From NCBI GenBank assembly GCA_965657085.1, contig CBFHND010000010.1:46799-110798 (forward strand): DNA of 64,000 bases, read 5' to 3'. Shown piece after piece: positions 51,614 through 61,866 of this stretch. The DNA comes from CBFHND01 sp965657085. GTDB lineage: Bacteria > Pseudomonadota > Alphaproteobacteria > Rhodobacterales > Rhodobacteraceae. The translations under genes were made by a program, and so were the position numbers. Under the pieces are notes generated by a model, which saw only the letters and a list, made by a program, of their open reading frames with translations, did no database searches and was not told where the DNA came from. Position 1 is the first letter of the stretch; every line of letters starts with the position of its first letter.

Positions 51614-52017
51614 GTCTCGTTCTCCCGCCAATCGGGCAGGTCATTGACCAGCATCAGGGCCACGCGCCGCAGGGTCGCGCGCATCTTGTCGATATGCGCG
51701 CCTTGGTGGCCACAGTCGGCCAAGGCACGGTCCATCGTCGCCAGCCAGACTTCGGCATCGGCCACGCGGATGGGGATGTGTTCGTGGATCTGGCGCACAT
51801 TCATATGCCCGTGCGTTTCCATGTAGTACTGCCGCCCACCCAGAAATCCGCAAAGGAAATCGAACTGTTGCGCGCGGGTGTGGTCCATGCCGTGACCGCG
51901 AAAGTGCAGGCGCATCAAGGGCCGGGTTTCGGGCAGCCGCTCCATCAGGTCGTAGAACTGTTTGACCAGCGCACGCAGGCTGTCCTCTCCGCCCATCTGA
52001 TCCAGAACCGCCGCCAT
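51610..52017 (-). CDS. Truncated haemoglobin (group II-like)
   Basis: 135-aa globin of the 2-on-2 type: LVKQFYDLMERLPETRPLMRLHF, DFLCGFLGGRQYYMETHGHMN and HEHIPIRVADAEVWLATMDRAL (proximal His in the HEHIPI stretch, Trp of helix G). Binds O2/NO; probably supports redox or O2 homeostasis. It follows tdm by 6 nt in the same direction, an unusual partner for an O2-independent demethylase. Confidence 0.8.
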   Translation of the reverse strand: MAAVLDQMGGEDSLRALVKQFYDLMERLPETRPLMRLHFRGHGMDHTRAQQFDFLCGFLGGRQYYMETHGHMNVRQIHEHIPIRVADAEVWLATMDRALADCGHQGAHIDKMRATLRRVALMLVNDLPDWRENET

Positions 52018-52023
52018 CGCCGG

Positions 52024-54393
52024 TCAGGACCGGGGCCGTGATTTGGTCGGGTCGTAGTGGGCAAATGGCACAATGGTGGCAGGCAGGCGTTTCTGATGGC
52101 CATCCAGCTTGCCGATCTCGACCTGCGTCCCCACCGCGTGATGGGCCACGTCAACGCGGGCCAGCGCGATGTTCTTGCCGAGGATGGGCGAGCGCATGGA
52201 CGAGGTGACCTCGCCGATCTGCGCGCGCCCGATGTGCACACAATCGCCGTGCGCCACATCCACGGCCGCGTCGATATCCAGCCCCACAAGCTTGCGCGCG
52301 GGGTGTTCCTTGCGCCGGATCAGCGCGTCGCGCCCGATGAAATCATCCGTTTTGGATTTCAGCGGCACGGTAAAGCCGATGCCTGCCTCGAAGGGGTCGG
52401 TCTGGTCGCTGAAATCGTAGCCCGCAAAGATCAACCCCGCCTCGATCCGCACCATGTCCAACGCCTCCAGCCCCATGGGCCTGATCCCGTGGTCTTGCCC
52501 CGCGGCCCAGACGGCGTCGAACACCTCGGTCGCATGTTTCGGGTGGCAGAAAATCTCGTAGCCCAGCTCGCCCGTATAGCCCGTGCGCGACACCACCACA
52601 GGTACGCCCTGATCATGGCCGATACGCGCAGGTGTGAAACGGAACCACGCCAATTCATCGAATGCAGGCTGATGCGGGGCGGTCCAAATGACCTTTTTCA
52701 GCAGATCGCGGCTTTCGGGGCCTTGCACGGCGATGTTGTGCTGCATGTCCGTGGAGGAGCGCACCAGCACCTTCAGCCCCAGCTTTTCGGCCTGTTCGCG
52801 GATCCATTCGCCGCCGTAATCACTGCCGCCGATCCAGCGGAAGTTGTCGCGGCCCAGACGGAACACGGTGCCGTCGTCGATCATGCCACCATGTTCATAG
52901 CACATGGCGGTATAGACCACGCCGCCCACGGGCAATGTCTTCATGTTGCGGGTAAAGATGTATTGGCACAGCGCCTCGGCGTCCGGGCCCGTGATCTCGA
53001 ATTTGCGCAGGGGCGACAGGTCCAGCACGATGCATTTCTCGCGGCAGGCGTGGTATTCCTCGATGGGCCCCGCCTCGGCATAGCAATTGGCCAGCCAGTA
53101 GCCGTTGTATTCGATGAAATTGCGCGTCATCTGCGACAGGCGCTCGTGAAATCCGGTTTCCTTGGTCATCTTTGGCTCCGCATCCGGTGTGGCGCGGATG
53201 GCCACGGATCGTTGGAATTTTTCGACACCGTTATAGGTGCGCACGTGAATGTCTGTGGGGTTCCAGCCGTTGGCAGGGCTGGTGTCATCGGGGCAGGCGC
53301 TGCTGACGCAGATCAGATCGGTCAGCGCGCGCAGCAACACATAGTCACCCGGGCGCGACCACGGTTCATCGCCGTACATCACCCCATGTTCGTCGATGGC
53401 CGTGTTGAAGAAAAAGTTGATCGCCATCCAGCCCGCGCGCGATGTGACACCACGATCGGTCAACGCGCCATTGAAATTCTCGGAGCAGTTGGGATGCCCC
53501 GGATACCCGATGTCATCATAGTATTTGGCGGCACAGGCCAGCGCAAAGGCATCATGACGTCCGCAGGTGTCCTGAATCACCTCGACCAGCGGTTCCATTT
53601 CCTGATCATAGTATTTCGCGTGCAGTCCCGGCATCGGATAGGCGTGGCCCATCAACGTGCGCGTTGTGGTCACGTCCAACGCATGTTCGATGCCCTTGTC
53701 GAGCTTGCGTGCGGAAAAGCATTGAAAATCCGTGCATTGGCGGCCATCCACATCGATGATCTGGATATAGTCGCCTGCCTTGACGAAAAAGCTTTCGGCG
53801 GTTTGCGTGTGCACGCGGATGTCGTCCACCGGATCGGCCAGCGGATCGGGCAGTTCGAACTTTGCCACCTGCTTGATGACCGCGCGCTTGATCGTCACCA
53901 CAAGCGGTGTTGCCGTGTCCTGCGCTTCGAAATCCATGATCCCGCCGGGAGCTGCGACAATCGCAATACCGTCCTGCCCTGCGCGCCATTCGGCGGTTTC
54001 GCCCGCCGGGGTCGTGCTGTCAAAGACGTGGATTGCAGCACCCGTGGCCAGATCGATGCCACGCGCGTCCAACCCCATGCGCACGCTGCGCAGCGATGTA
54101 TCGCCCGTCGCCAGCAGCGCCTTGAGGCCGCGCGCATCGCCATCCGCTGCCGCGCCCAGAACACCCGCATCGACGCGCCCCTTGGCATCGGCGGCCAAAA
54201 CCTCGCAGGGCTGCCCGCCCTCGGCATTGGTCACAGTCAGGGTATCGCCCGCCTCAAGCACAAAAAGCGCAGCACCACAGCCCGGCACCTCGTAGCGTTC
54301 GGTGCCCGGTGGCATGGAAAACACACGTGGTTCCACAATCACGCTGGGCCGGGGCGGACCCGGCTGCACCTTTGGATATGGATCGTCTAGCAT
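52024..54393 (-). CDS. tdm: Trimethylamine N-oxide demethylase (Tdm)
   Basis: 789-aa two-part protein splitting TMAO into dimethylamine and formaldehyde. Residues about 15-390 are a DUF1989-like metal-binding domain (ADAKGRVDAG, DVDGRQCTDFQCFSARKL with candidate zinc cysteines, HPNCSENFNGAL); from about 415 a GcvT-like folate domain follows (GYWLANCYAEAGPIEEYHACRE, VVSRTGYTGELGYEIFCHP, LEALDMVRIEAGLIFAGYDF). The folate domain is thought to collect the formaldehyde. Length and architecture match Methylocella/roseobacter Tdm. 156 bp of divergent promoter region precede it. Confidence 0.92.
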   Translation of the reverse strand: MLDDPYPKVQPGPPRPSVIVEPRVFSMPPGTERYEVPGCGAALFVLEAGDTLTVTNAEGGQPCEVLAADAKGRVDAGVLGAAADGDARGLKALLATGDTSLRSVRMGLDARGIDLATGAAIHVFDSTTPAGETAEWRAGQDGIAIVAAPGGIMDFEAQDTATPLVVTIKRAVIKQVAKFELPDPLADPVDDIRVHTQTAESFFVKAGDYIQIIDVDGRQCTDFQCFSARKLDKGIEHALDVTTTRTLMGHAYPMPGLHAKYYDQEMEPLVEVIQDTCGRHDAFALACAAKYYDDIGYPGHPNCSENFNGALTDRGVTSRAGWMAINFFFNTAIDEHGVMYGDEPWSRPGDYVLLRALTDLICVSSACPDDTSPANGWNPTDIHVRTYNGVEKFQRSVAIRATPDAEPKMTKETGFHERLSQMTRNFIEYNGYWLANCYAEAGPIEEYHACREKCIVLDLSPLRKFEITGPDAEALCQYIFTRNMKTLPVGGVVYTAMCYEHGGMIDDGTVFRLGRDNFRWIGGSDYGGEWIREQAEKLGLKVLVRSSTDMQHNIAVQGPESRDLLKKVIWTAPHQPAFDELAWFRFTPARIGHDQGVPVVVSRTGYTGELGYEIFCHPKHATEVFDAVWAAGQDHGIRPMGLEALDMVRIEAGLIFAGYDFSDQTDPFEAGIGFTVPLKSKTDDFIGRDALIRRKEHPARKLVGLDIDAAVDVAHGDCVHIGRAQIGEVTSSMRSPILGKNIALARVDVAHHAVGTQVEIGKLDGHQKRLPATIVPFAHYDPTKSRPRS

Positions 54394-54549
54394 GGCGGCA
54401 CCTTTCCAAGGCTGCGTGTTGCATCTGTGGAATAAAAATTTAACACTAAGAATATAGACGCGCCCGCGTCAACGCAAGAAAGCATCAAACGTGTCCCCGC
54501 GATCAAGCTGCAAATCATCCGCCCTGCCCGCGCCTGCTGGAATGCGCCG

Positions 54550-55398
54550 ATGATCGCGGCGTTGTCCTTGGGTCTTCTGGCGGCACTGGCGTGGGGGGTG
54601 CATGATGTCTGTATCCGGTTTGTCAGCGAACGCACGGGCATCTTCGCCTCGCTTCTGACGGTGCAGGTCACGGGCTTTGTGATACTGAGCGGGCTGAGCC
54701 TGTTTCTCGCCGATTTCGCCGACCTGAGCGGCCCGGCACTGCGCTATGCACTTGCGTCGGGGGTGTTCTTTGCGGTGGCGGGGCTTGCGCTGTTCAAAGC
54801 GTTCTCGATTGGCCCTGTGCGACTGGTGGCGCCGATCATCGGGGCCTATCCCGTGCTGTCGGTGGGCCTGTCGGTGGTGCAGGGTGCATCCGTTTCTTCA
54901 GGTCAATGGCTGGCCATCGTGATGTTGATCGCGGGTGTGGGGCTTGTGGCCTCAAGCGCGGATGATCCGAACGCCACCCCCAGCAACAAACGGGCCGCCA
55001 TAGGCTGGTCGATCTTTGCCGCCTTCGGTTTTTTTGTCACCTTCGCCTTGGGCCAGCACGCTACAGCCATGGGGGCCGAATTGCCCGTGCTTCTGATCAC
55101 CCGGGTTGCGGCACTTGTGGCAGTGGTGGCCATCGGGCTGGCCTTGCGCCAACCGATGCGGCCTGCGCGCGCGCAACTGCCTCGGCTGATGGTGATGGGG
55201 GTGCTGGACGCCACGGCGCTCAGCGCGGTTCTGATTGCGGGCGGATTGCCCTTTGCCGCCTTTGCGGCGGTCACCTCGTCGATTTTCGGGCTGGTGGCGG
55301 TGGTGCTGGCGTGGATCTTCCTGCGCGAACGGCTGAGCCTTGTGCAATGGGCCGGTGTCGGATGCGTTTTTGCAGCCATCGCCTATCTCGCGGCCTGA
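54550..55398 (+). CDS. EamA-family (DMT superfamily) transporter
   Basis: 282 aa, ten predicted membrane helices in two five-helix repeats; LAALAWGVHDVCIRFVSE at the start and VTSSIFGLVAVVLAWIFLRERLSLVQWAGVGCVFAAI at the end are the EamA signatures. Metabolite/drug exporter or importer of unknown substrate. Divergent from tdm and followed by the MttB-family gene, so its substrate may be an amine or osmolyte. Confidence 0.82.
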   Translation: MIAALSLGLLAALAWGVHDVCIRFVSERTGIFASLLTVQVTGFVILSGLSLFLADFADLSGPALRYALASGVFFAVAGLALFKAFSIGPVRLVAPIIGAYPVLSVGLSVVQGASVSSGQWLAIVMLIAGVGLVASSADDPNATPSNKRAAIGWSIFAAFGFFVTFALGQHATAMGAELPVLLITRVAALVAVVAIGLALRQPMRPARAQLPRLMVMGVLDATALSAVLIAGGLPFAAFAAVTSSIFGLVAVVLAWIFLRERLSLVQWAGVGCVFAAIAYLAA

Positions 55399-55465
55399 GG
55401 TAAAAAGGCCTTGCGCTGGCGGGGCGGTCTGTAACTGTGAACCGAAACTGCAACCGGTGATCTGA

Positions 55466-56959
55466 ATGGCCCGCCGCTCAAAAATCCGTACGGCCACCAC
55501 TGTGGCGCCTGCCCCCTCACTCGCGGCACGCGGCGGCACGTACCGCCCCATTGCCAAAGCCGACGCGCAGGCCATCGCCGAGGCTGCCATCGACATGCTC
55601 TGCGACATCGGGGTCAGCGCCGCGCCGCCATCGGTGATCGATCTGATCGTGGCGGCAGGCGGACACCATGACGGCACGCGCCTGCGCTATGGTCGGGCGC
55701 ATGTGCACGACAGCCTGCGCAGTTGCGTCAAAGAGTTTGCCCTGTGTGGTCAGACGCCCCGGCATGATCTGACGGTGGGCGGGAATCACGTCCACGTCGG
55801 CACCGGGGGCGCGGCCCCGAATATCCTTGATCCGACAAGCGGCGATTACAGGCCCTCCACCCTCTGCGATCTTCACGATGCCGCGCGGCTGGCCGATGCC
55901 TTGCCGCATCTTCAGTTTTTTGCACGCTCCCTCGTTGCAGGCGATGTCGTCCCGCTGTCCGCTTTTGATCTGAACACCGCCTATGCCGCCCTGCGGGGCA
56001 CATCCAAACATGTGATCACCCAAGTCACCCATCCCGATCATCTGCCTGAAATCGCGGAGCTTTGCCACGCTATCGCCGGGTCGGAGGCGGCCTTTCGGGC
56101 GCGGCCCTTCGTATCGCTCAATATCAATCACGTGGTCCCACCCCTGCGCCTGCATGACCAAAGCTGCGAGGTGATGATCGCCGCGGTGCGCGCGGGCTTC
56201 CCGGTGCATTGCAATGTGTTTGGACAGTTGGGCGCCTCCAGCCCCGTCACCCTTGCCGGATCAGTGGCGCAGACGCTGGCCGAGGCGCTTGCGGGCCTCG
56301 CGCTGGTGCACGCGGCTGATCCTGCCGCAAAGGCCACGCTGGGTCCGCGGCCGATGATCACCGATTTGCGCACCGGTGGCTTTTCCGGCGGCTCGGGCGA
56401 ACAGGCGCTGGCCACTGCGATGGCCGTGCAGGTGCTGCGCCTTTGGGGCGTGCCATCAACCGTGATCGCGGGGGCCACCGACAGCAAGCTGCCTGACGTG
56501 CAGGCGGGCTATGAAAAGGCGCTGACCGTGAACACGGCGCTGCAGGCGGGTGCGAACCTGATCACGCAGGCGGCGGGGACGCAGGCGGGGTTGATGGGTA
56601 TCAGTTTCGAGGCCTGCGTGATCGACAACGACATGCTGGGGGCGGTATTGCGCGCCAACATTCCGCCAGAGGTGACTGCAGAAACCCTGGCGCGGTCCAT
56701 GGTGGCCGAGGTGGTCGCGGGCGAAGGCCATTTCCTGGGGCGCGCGGAAACCTATGACCGGATGCGCAGTGATTTCCTCTATCCGCAGGTGGCTGACCGC
56801 CGGTCGATCGAAGAGTGGCGCGACACCGGGCGTCAGGGCATCAACGATGCTGCCCGCGCCGAGGCAGACCGCCTGTTGCAAAGCCACTTCCCCGACCACC
56901 TCGAACCCGCCCTGCGCGCGGCGCTTCATGTGCGCTTTGATCTGCGCCTTGCCGACTAG
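55466..56959 (+). CDS. MttB-family (non-pyrrolysine) methyltransferase
   Basis: 497 aa, trimethylamine:corrinoid methyltransferase superfamily TIM barrel: AIDMLCDIGVSAAPPSVIDL, HVHVGTGGAAPNILDPTSGDYRPSTL, TSKHVITQVTHPDHLPE, GATDSKLPDVQAGYEKALT, TQAAGTQAGLMGISFEACVIDNDML. No in-frame amber codon is present where archaeal MttB carries pyrrolysine, so it belongs to the non-Pyl group that includes glycine betaine and other quaternary-amine demethylases. No corrinoid protein or reactivase is encoded nearby. Substrate unknown. Confidence 0.82.
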   Translation: MARRSKIRTATTVAPAPSLAARGGTYRPIAKADAQAIAEAAIDMLCDIGVSAAPPSVIDLIVAAGGHHDGTRLRYGRAHVHDSLRSCVKEFALCGQTPRHDLTVGGNHVHVGTGGAAPNILDPTSGDYRPSTLCDLHDAARLADALPHLQFFARSLVAGDVVPLSAFDLNTAYAALRGTSKHVITQVTHPDHLPEIAELCHAIAGSEAAFRARPFVSLNINHVVPPLRLHDQSCEVMIAAVRAGFPVHCNVFGQLGASSPVTLAGSVAQTLAEALAGLALVHAADPAAKATLGPRPMITDLRTGGFSGGSGEQALATAMAVQVLRLWGVPSTVIAGATDSKLPDVQAGYEKALTVNTALQAGANLITQAAGTQAGLMGISFEACVIDNDMLGAVLRANIPPEVTAETLARSMVAEVVAGEGHFLGRAETYDRMRSDFLYPQVADRRSIEEWRDTGRQGINDAARAEADRLLQSHFPDHLEPALRAALHVRFDLRLAD

Positions 56960-57028
56960 GCGTGCTCGCAATCCCTTGCGTCTCTGCCTAAGTTACAGAT
57001 GCACAACAGCTGCGAAAGGTTTGCTCCC

Positions 57029-57577
57029 ATGCTTCTGGATACCCCTGTTTGCGCCTTTGATTGGCCCGCGCCGGATTTCACGCTGAAGGATGCCCATGGC
57101 ACCGCCCACAGCATGAAAAACCACCTGACGGACAAGGGGCTGCTGGTCATGTTCATCTGCAACCATTGTCCTTACGTGCAGGCCATCGCGGACCGTCTGG
57201 CCGCCGACGCGCAGATGCTTCAGGAGATGGGCGTGGGTGTACTGGCGGTGATGTCCAACGACTATCACAAGGTGCCTGCCGACAGCCCCGCCCGCATGAT
57301 CGACTTTGCGCGCCAGTACGGGTTCGATTTTCCCTATCTCGTGGACGAGGATCAGGCCGTGGGCCAAGCGTATGGCGCGGTGTGTACGCCGGATTTCTTC
57401 GGCTTCAACGGCGCGGGCGGGTTGCAGTATCGCGGGCGGCTGGACGATGTCCGCATGGGCGGTGACGCCTCGGGCCGCCGCACCGAATTGTTGGACGCCA
57501 TGCGCCAGATCGCCGAGACCGGCGCGGGACCGCGCCAGCAGGTGCCGTCGATGGGCTGTTCGATCAAGTGGCGGTAA
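57029..57577 (+). CDS. Thioredoxin-like/AhpC-TSA family protein
   Basis: 182 aa from ATG 57029 (AAAGG SD); an ATG at 56999 is less likely. Redoxin fold: WPAPDFTLKDAHGTAHSMKNH, LVMFICNHCPYVQAIADRL (NHCPY in the place of the CxxC), GVLAVMSNDYHKVPADSP, YLVDEDQAVGQAYGAVCTPDFF. This single-Cys NHCPYV type is common in marine bacteria; its function is poorly known. Convergent with ureG with a 7-nt gap. Confidence 0.8.
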   Translation: MLLDTPVCAFDWPAPDFTLKDAHGTAHSMKNHLTDKGLLVMFICNHCPYVQAIADRLAADAQMLQEMGVGVLAVMSNDYHKVPADSPARMIDFARQYGFDFPYLVDEDQAVGQAYGAVCTPDFFGFNGAGGLQYRGRLDDVRMGGDASGRRTELLDAMRQIAETGAGPRQQVPSMGCSIKWR

Positions 57578-57584
57578 GGCGGGG

Positions 57585-58196
57585 TTACAGCCCGCCGATC
57601 TCTTCGGCCAGACGCGCAACCTCGGCCACACCGGCGTCGTGCTTGACCTGACAGAACACGTAAGGTTTCCCCGCACGCATGCGTTCCGCGTCGCGGTCCA
57701 TCACGTCGAGGCTGGCACCGACATGCGGGGCAAGGTCGGTCTTGTTGATGATCAGAACGTCGGATTTGGTGATCGCGGGGCCACCCTTGCGCGGGATTTC
57801 CTCGCCCGCGGCGACATCAATCACGTAGAGGGTGATGTCAGCCAGTTCGGGACTGAAAGTGGCTGACAAATTATCACCGCCGCTTTCGATCAACACCACC
57901 TCGACGTCCGGGTGACGGTCCACCATCTGCGCAACAGCCGCCAGGTTGATCGACGCATCCTCGCGGATCGCGGTGTGCGGACAGCCGCCCGTTTCCACCC
58001 CGATGATCCGATCCGAGGGCAAAACCTGCATCCGCACCAGCGCATCGGCGTCCTCGCGCGTGTAGATGTCGTTGGTGATCACCCCAACTGACCGGTCGTC
58101 GCGCCAATGCCGGGCCAACGCGGCGGTCAGCGATGTCTTGCCCGCGCCCACAGGGCCGCCGATGCCGATACGAAGGGGGCCATTCAATCTGCTCAT
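57585..58196 (-). CDS. ureG: Urease accessory GTPase UreG
   Basis: 203-aa SIMIBI GTPase. P-loop GIGGPVGAGKTSLTAAL (residues 10-26), metal-binding CPH in GVETGGCPHTAIREDASIN, NKTD specificity motif in LIINKTDLAPHVG. Supplies nickel to UreC through the UreDFG complex. ATG 58196 overlaps ureF stop (ATGA). Last gene of the operon. Confidence 0.93.
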   Translation of the reverse strand: MSRLNGPLRIGIGGPVGAGKTSLTAALARHWRDDRSVGVITNDIYTREDADALVRMQVLPSDRIIGVETGGCPHTAIREDASINLAAVAQMVDRHPDVEVVLIESGGDNLSATFSPELADITLYVIDVAAGEEIPRKGGPAITKSDVLIINKTDLAPHVGASLDVMDRDAERMRAGKPYVFCQVKHDAGVAEVARLAEEIGGL

Positions 58197-58840
58197 GTTC
58201 TGAATACTCTCGCATATTGGGTTTCGTGCTGCATGGAGGCGATGTCGCCCAGAAAGGCGGTCGACGCCATATCGTCCAGATCGCCGCTTGTCGTTTCCTG
58301 CGCGATCTCGGCGCACAGCGGGGCAAGGGCGTGGATAATCACGTGGCCGCCGGTCTGACCCAAGGGGATCAGCCGCATCCCGACGCTGACAAGGGAGGTG
58401 ACAAAGCTGTGCAGGAACATCTGCGCGGTCATCACCGGGTCGAACCCGGCCAGCCGTGCGGCCCTGCCGGCAGCGACCGGGTAACACAGACCGTCAAGCT
58501 CCATGTCCCAGACACACCCCGTGATCTCACAGAAGGCCGCGCCCAGCAGGTCGGTTTCCATCGCCCGTTCGGCAGAGGGCGCAAAGGCGCGCACCTCGGC
58601 ATCGATGGCGCGGACCTCTGCCGCTTCCTGCGCAGCATAAGCCGCGGCGAGGGCGATGGCATCCGTACGGCCCGATCCCTGGGTCAGAACCCCTTCGACC
58701 CAGGCGCGCAAGGTTGTCGCATCGGTGACATCGCCCACCGCAATCGCGGCCTCCAGCCCATGGGAATAGGCAAAGGCCCCCACCGGGTAAGAGGCGGAAA
58801 ACCACTGCGCCAGTGTCAGCTGTTCGGTGTCAGTGGGCAT
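58193..58840 (-). CDS. ureF: Urease accessory protein UreF
   Basis: 215 aa, all-helical UreF: LAQWFSASYPVGAFAYSHGLEAAI at the N-terminus, GSGRTDAIALAAAY, and the C-terminal QTGGHVIIHALAPLCAEIAQ. Acts as GTPase-modulating scaffold in nickel insertion. I chose ATG 58840, overlapping the ureE end by 11 nt; upstream in-frame ATGs would reach further into ureE. Confidence 0.9.
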   Translation of the reverse strand: MPTDTEQLTLAQWFSASYPVGAFAYSHGLEAAIAVGDVTDATTLRAWVEGVLTQGSGRTDAIALAAAYAAQEAAEVRAIDAEVRAFAPSAERAMETDLLGAAFCEITGCVWDMELDGLCYPVAAGRAARLAGFDPVMTAQMFLHSFVTSLVSVGMRLIPLGQTGGHVIIHALAPLCAEIAQETTSGDLDDMASTAFLGDIASMQHETQYARVFRT

Positions 58841-59270
58841 GGGAATGCGTGCGCCCATGGCCATAGGCCCCGCCTTCGGGGGTAAAGGGTTCGATGACTT
58901 CACGCACGGTCGCGCCCAGCTTGCCCAGCATGTCGCGGATCACGTGATCGCGCTGGATCAGCAGGCGGTCCGGTTCCACCTGGCAGGGTGTGTGCCGGTT
59001 GCCGATGTGCCATGCGAGCCGCACCAGGTCGTCGCCCGTCACTTCAAGCAGCGCCTCGGGGGCGGCGACGATTTCCACCATCGCGCCATCGCTCAGAACC
59101 AGCGCGTCACCGTGGTTCAGCGATTGCGTCTGCTCAAGGTCCACCAGCACCTTGTCGCCCGCATCGGTGGTCAGCATCCGGCGCCGCAAGAAGCGGTCTT
59201 CGTAGCTCAGCACACAGCGGCCAAGGGGGTTTTGCACATGGGCATGACGTTTGATGTGTTGGCAGATCAT
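58830..59270 (-). CDS. ureE: Urease accessory nickel chaperone UreE
   Basis: 146 aa. N-terminal peptide-binding domain (DRFLRRRMLTTDAGDKVLVDLEQTQSLNHGDALVL), metal-binding WHIGNRHTPCQVE and a His-rich C-terminal tail (YGHGRTHSHAH) for Ni(II). Sits between ureC and ureF, 18 nt after ureC. Confidence 0.92.
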   Translation of the reverse strand: MICQHIKRHAHVQNPLGRCVLSYEDRFLRRRMLTTDAGDKVLVDLEQTQSLNHGDALVLSDGAMVEIVAAPEALLEVTGDDLVRLAWHIGNRHTPCQVEPDRLLIQRDHVIRDMLGKLGATVREVIEPFTPEGGAYGHGRTHSHAH

Positions 59271-59288
59271 CGGGGCACCTTTTGGTCG

Positions 59289-60998
<1,710 letters not shown>

Positions 60999-61046
60999 TG
61001 CTCTACCCCTTGTTTGAACTGCGACGTGCGGAAAGAGCAGCGGACA

Positions 61047-61352
61047 TCACAACGCCCCCATCACATGCTGGTTGAACCCAAAGATTCGCCGCGCCCCTTC
61101 AAAAGGGATCAGGTTGACCTCGCGCCGTTGGCCCGGCTCAAACCGCACGGCGGTGCCCGCGGCGATGTCCAGACGCATCCCCCGCGCGGTGTCGCGGTCA
61201 AAATCCAGTGCGGCGTTGGCCTCGGCAAAGTGGTAATGGCTGCCAACCTGCACCGGGCGGTCACCGGTGTTGGCCACCATCAACGTGATCGCATCGCGGC
61301 CCGCGTTCAGGGTCAGGTCACCTGCAGCAGTGATCACCTCGCCGGGGATCAT
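61047..61352 (-). CDS. ureB: Urease subunit beta
   Basis: 101 aa, standard UreB: MIPGEVITAAGDLTLNAGRDAITLMVANTGDRPVQVGSHYHFAEAN and a C-terminal RIFGFNQHVMG. Structural part of the (ABC)3 trimer. ATGA overlap with the small membrane-peptide gene upstream. Confidence 0.95.
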   Translation of the reverse strand: MIPGEVITAAGDLTLNAGRDAITLMVANTGDRPVQVGSHYHFAEANAALDFDRDTARGMRLDIAAGTAVRFEPGQRREVNLIPFEGARRIFGFNQHVMGAL

Positions 61353-61537
61353 TTGCGGGGCTTTCGGCCTATGGCCAGAACCCGCGCACGCAGCGCCACC
61401 ACGGCGGTGACCAGAATGCCCATCGCAGTCAGGGCCAGCCAGCTTTCGCCGCCATGCGGGTGCAGATGCGCACCGCCATCTGCGAGGGCGGGCGTAGCAA
61501 AGAGGGGCAAGAGGATCAGGGCGGAAAGGGCTTTCAT
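61349..61537 (-). CDS. Small His-rich membrane protein between ureA and ureB
   Basis: 62 aa. GAAGGAGACAACG gives a strong SD before ATG 61537. Signal-peptide-like start MKALSALILLPLFATPALADG, a short His stretch (GGAHLHPHGG), a second hydrophobic helix (WLALTAMGILVTAVVALRARV) and a basic end (AIGRKPRK). Overlaps ureB by 4 nt, so translated with the structural genes. The HLHPH segment on the periplasmic side could bind nickel; function unknown and no family recognised. Confidence 0.7.
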   Translation of the reverse strand: MKALSALILLPLFATPALADGGAHLHPHGGESWLALTAMGILVTAVVALRARVLAIGRKPRK

Positions 61538-61562
61538 CGTTGTCTCCTTCAAGGTTTGGGGA

Positions 61563-61865
61563 TCAGCGGATCGGGTTGTGAACGGTCACCAGTTTGGTGC
61601 CATCGGGAAAGGTGGCCTCGACCTGCACGTCGTGGATCATCTCGGGCACGCCTTCCATGCATTGGTCGCGGGTGATGACGGTGGCACCGGCCTCCATCAT
61701 GTCGGCAACGGACCGGCCGTCGCGCGCGCCTTCGACCACCGCATCGGTGATCAGCGCAATCGCTTCGGGATGGTTGAGCTTCACGCCACGCGCCAGCCTC
61801 CTTCGCGCCACTTCGGCAGCCATGGCGATCAGCAGTTTGTCTTTTTCGCGGGGGGTCAGTTGCAT
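61563..61865 (-). CDS. ureA: Urease subunit gamma
   Basis: 100 aa, canonical UreA: MQLTPREKDKLLIAMAAEVARRRLARGVKLNHPEA and TLVTVHNPIR at the end. First structural gene, 1 nt after ureD. Confidence 0.95.
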   Translation of the reverse strand: MQLTPREKDKLLIAMAAEVARRRLARGVKLNHPEAIALITDAVVEGARDGRSVADMMEAGATVITRDQCMEGVPEMIHDVQVEATFPDGTKLVTVHNPIR

Positions 61866-61866
61866 G

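Noticed and set aside
52057..54390. 777-codon plus-strand frame opposite tdm
   Set aside because: Shadow frame; no protein family features, while the minus strand encodes a full Tdm.
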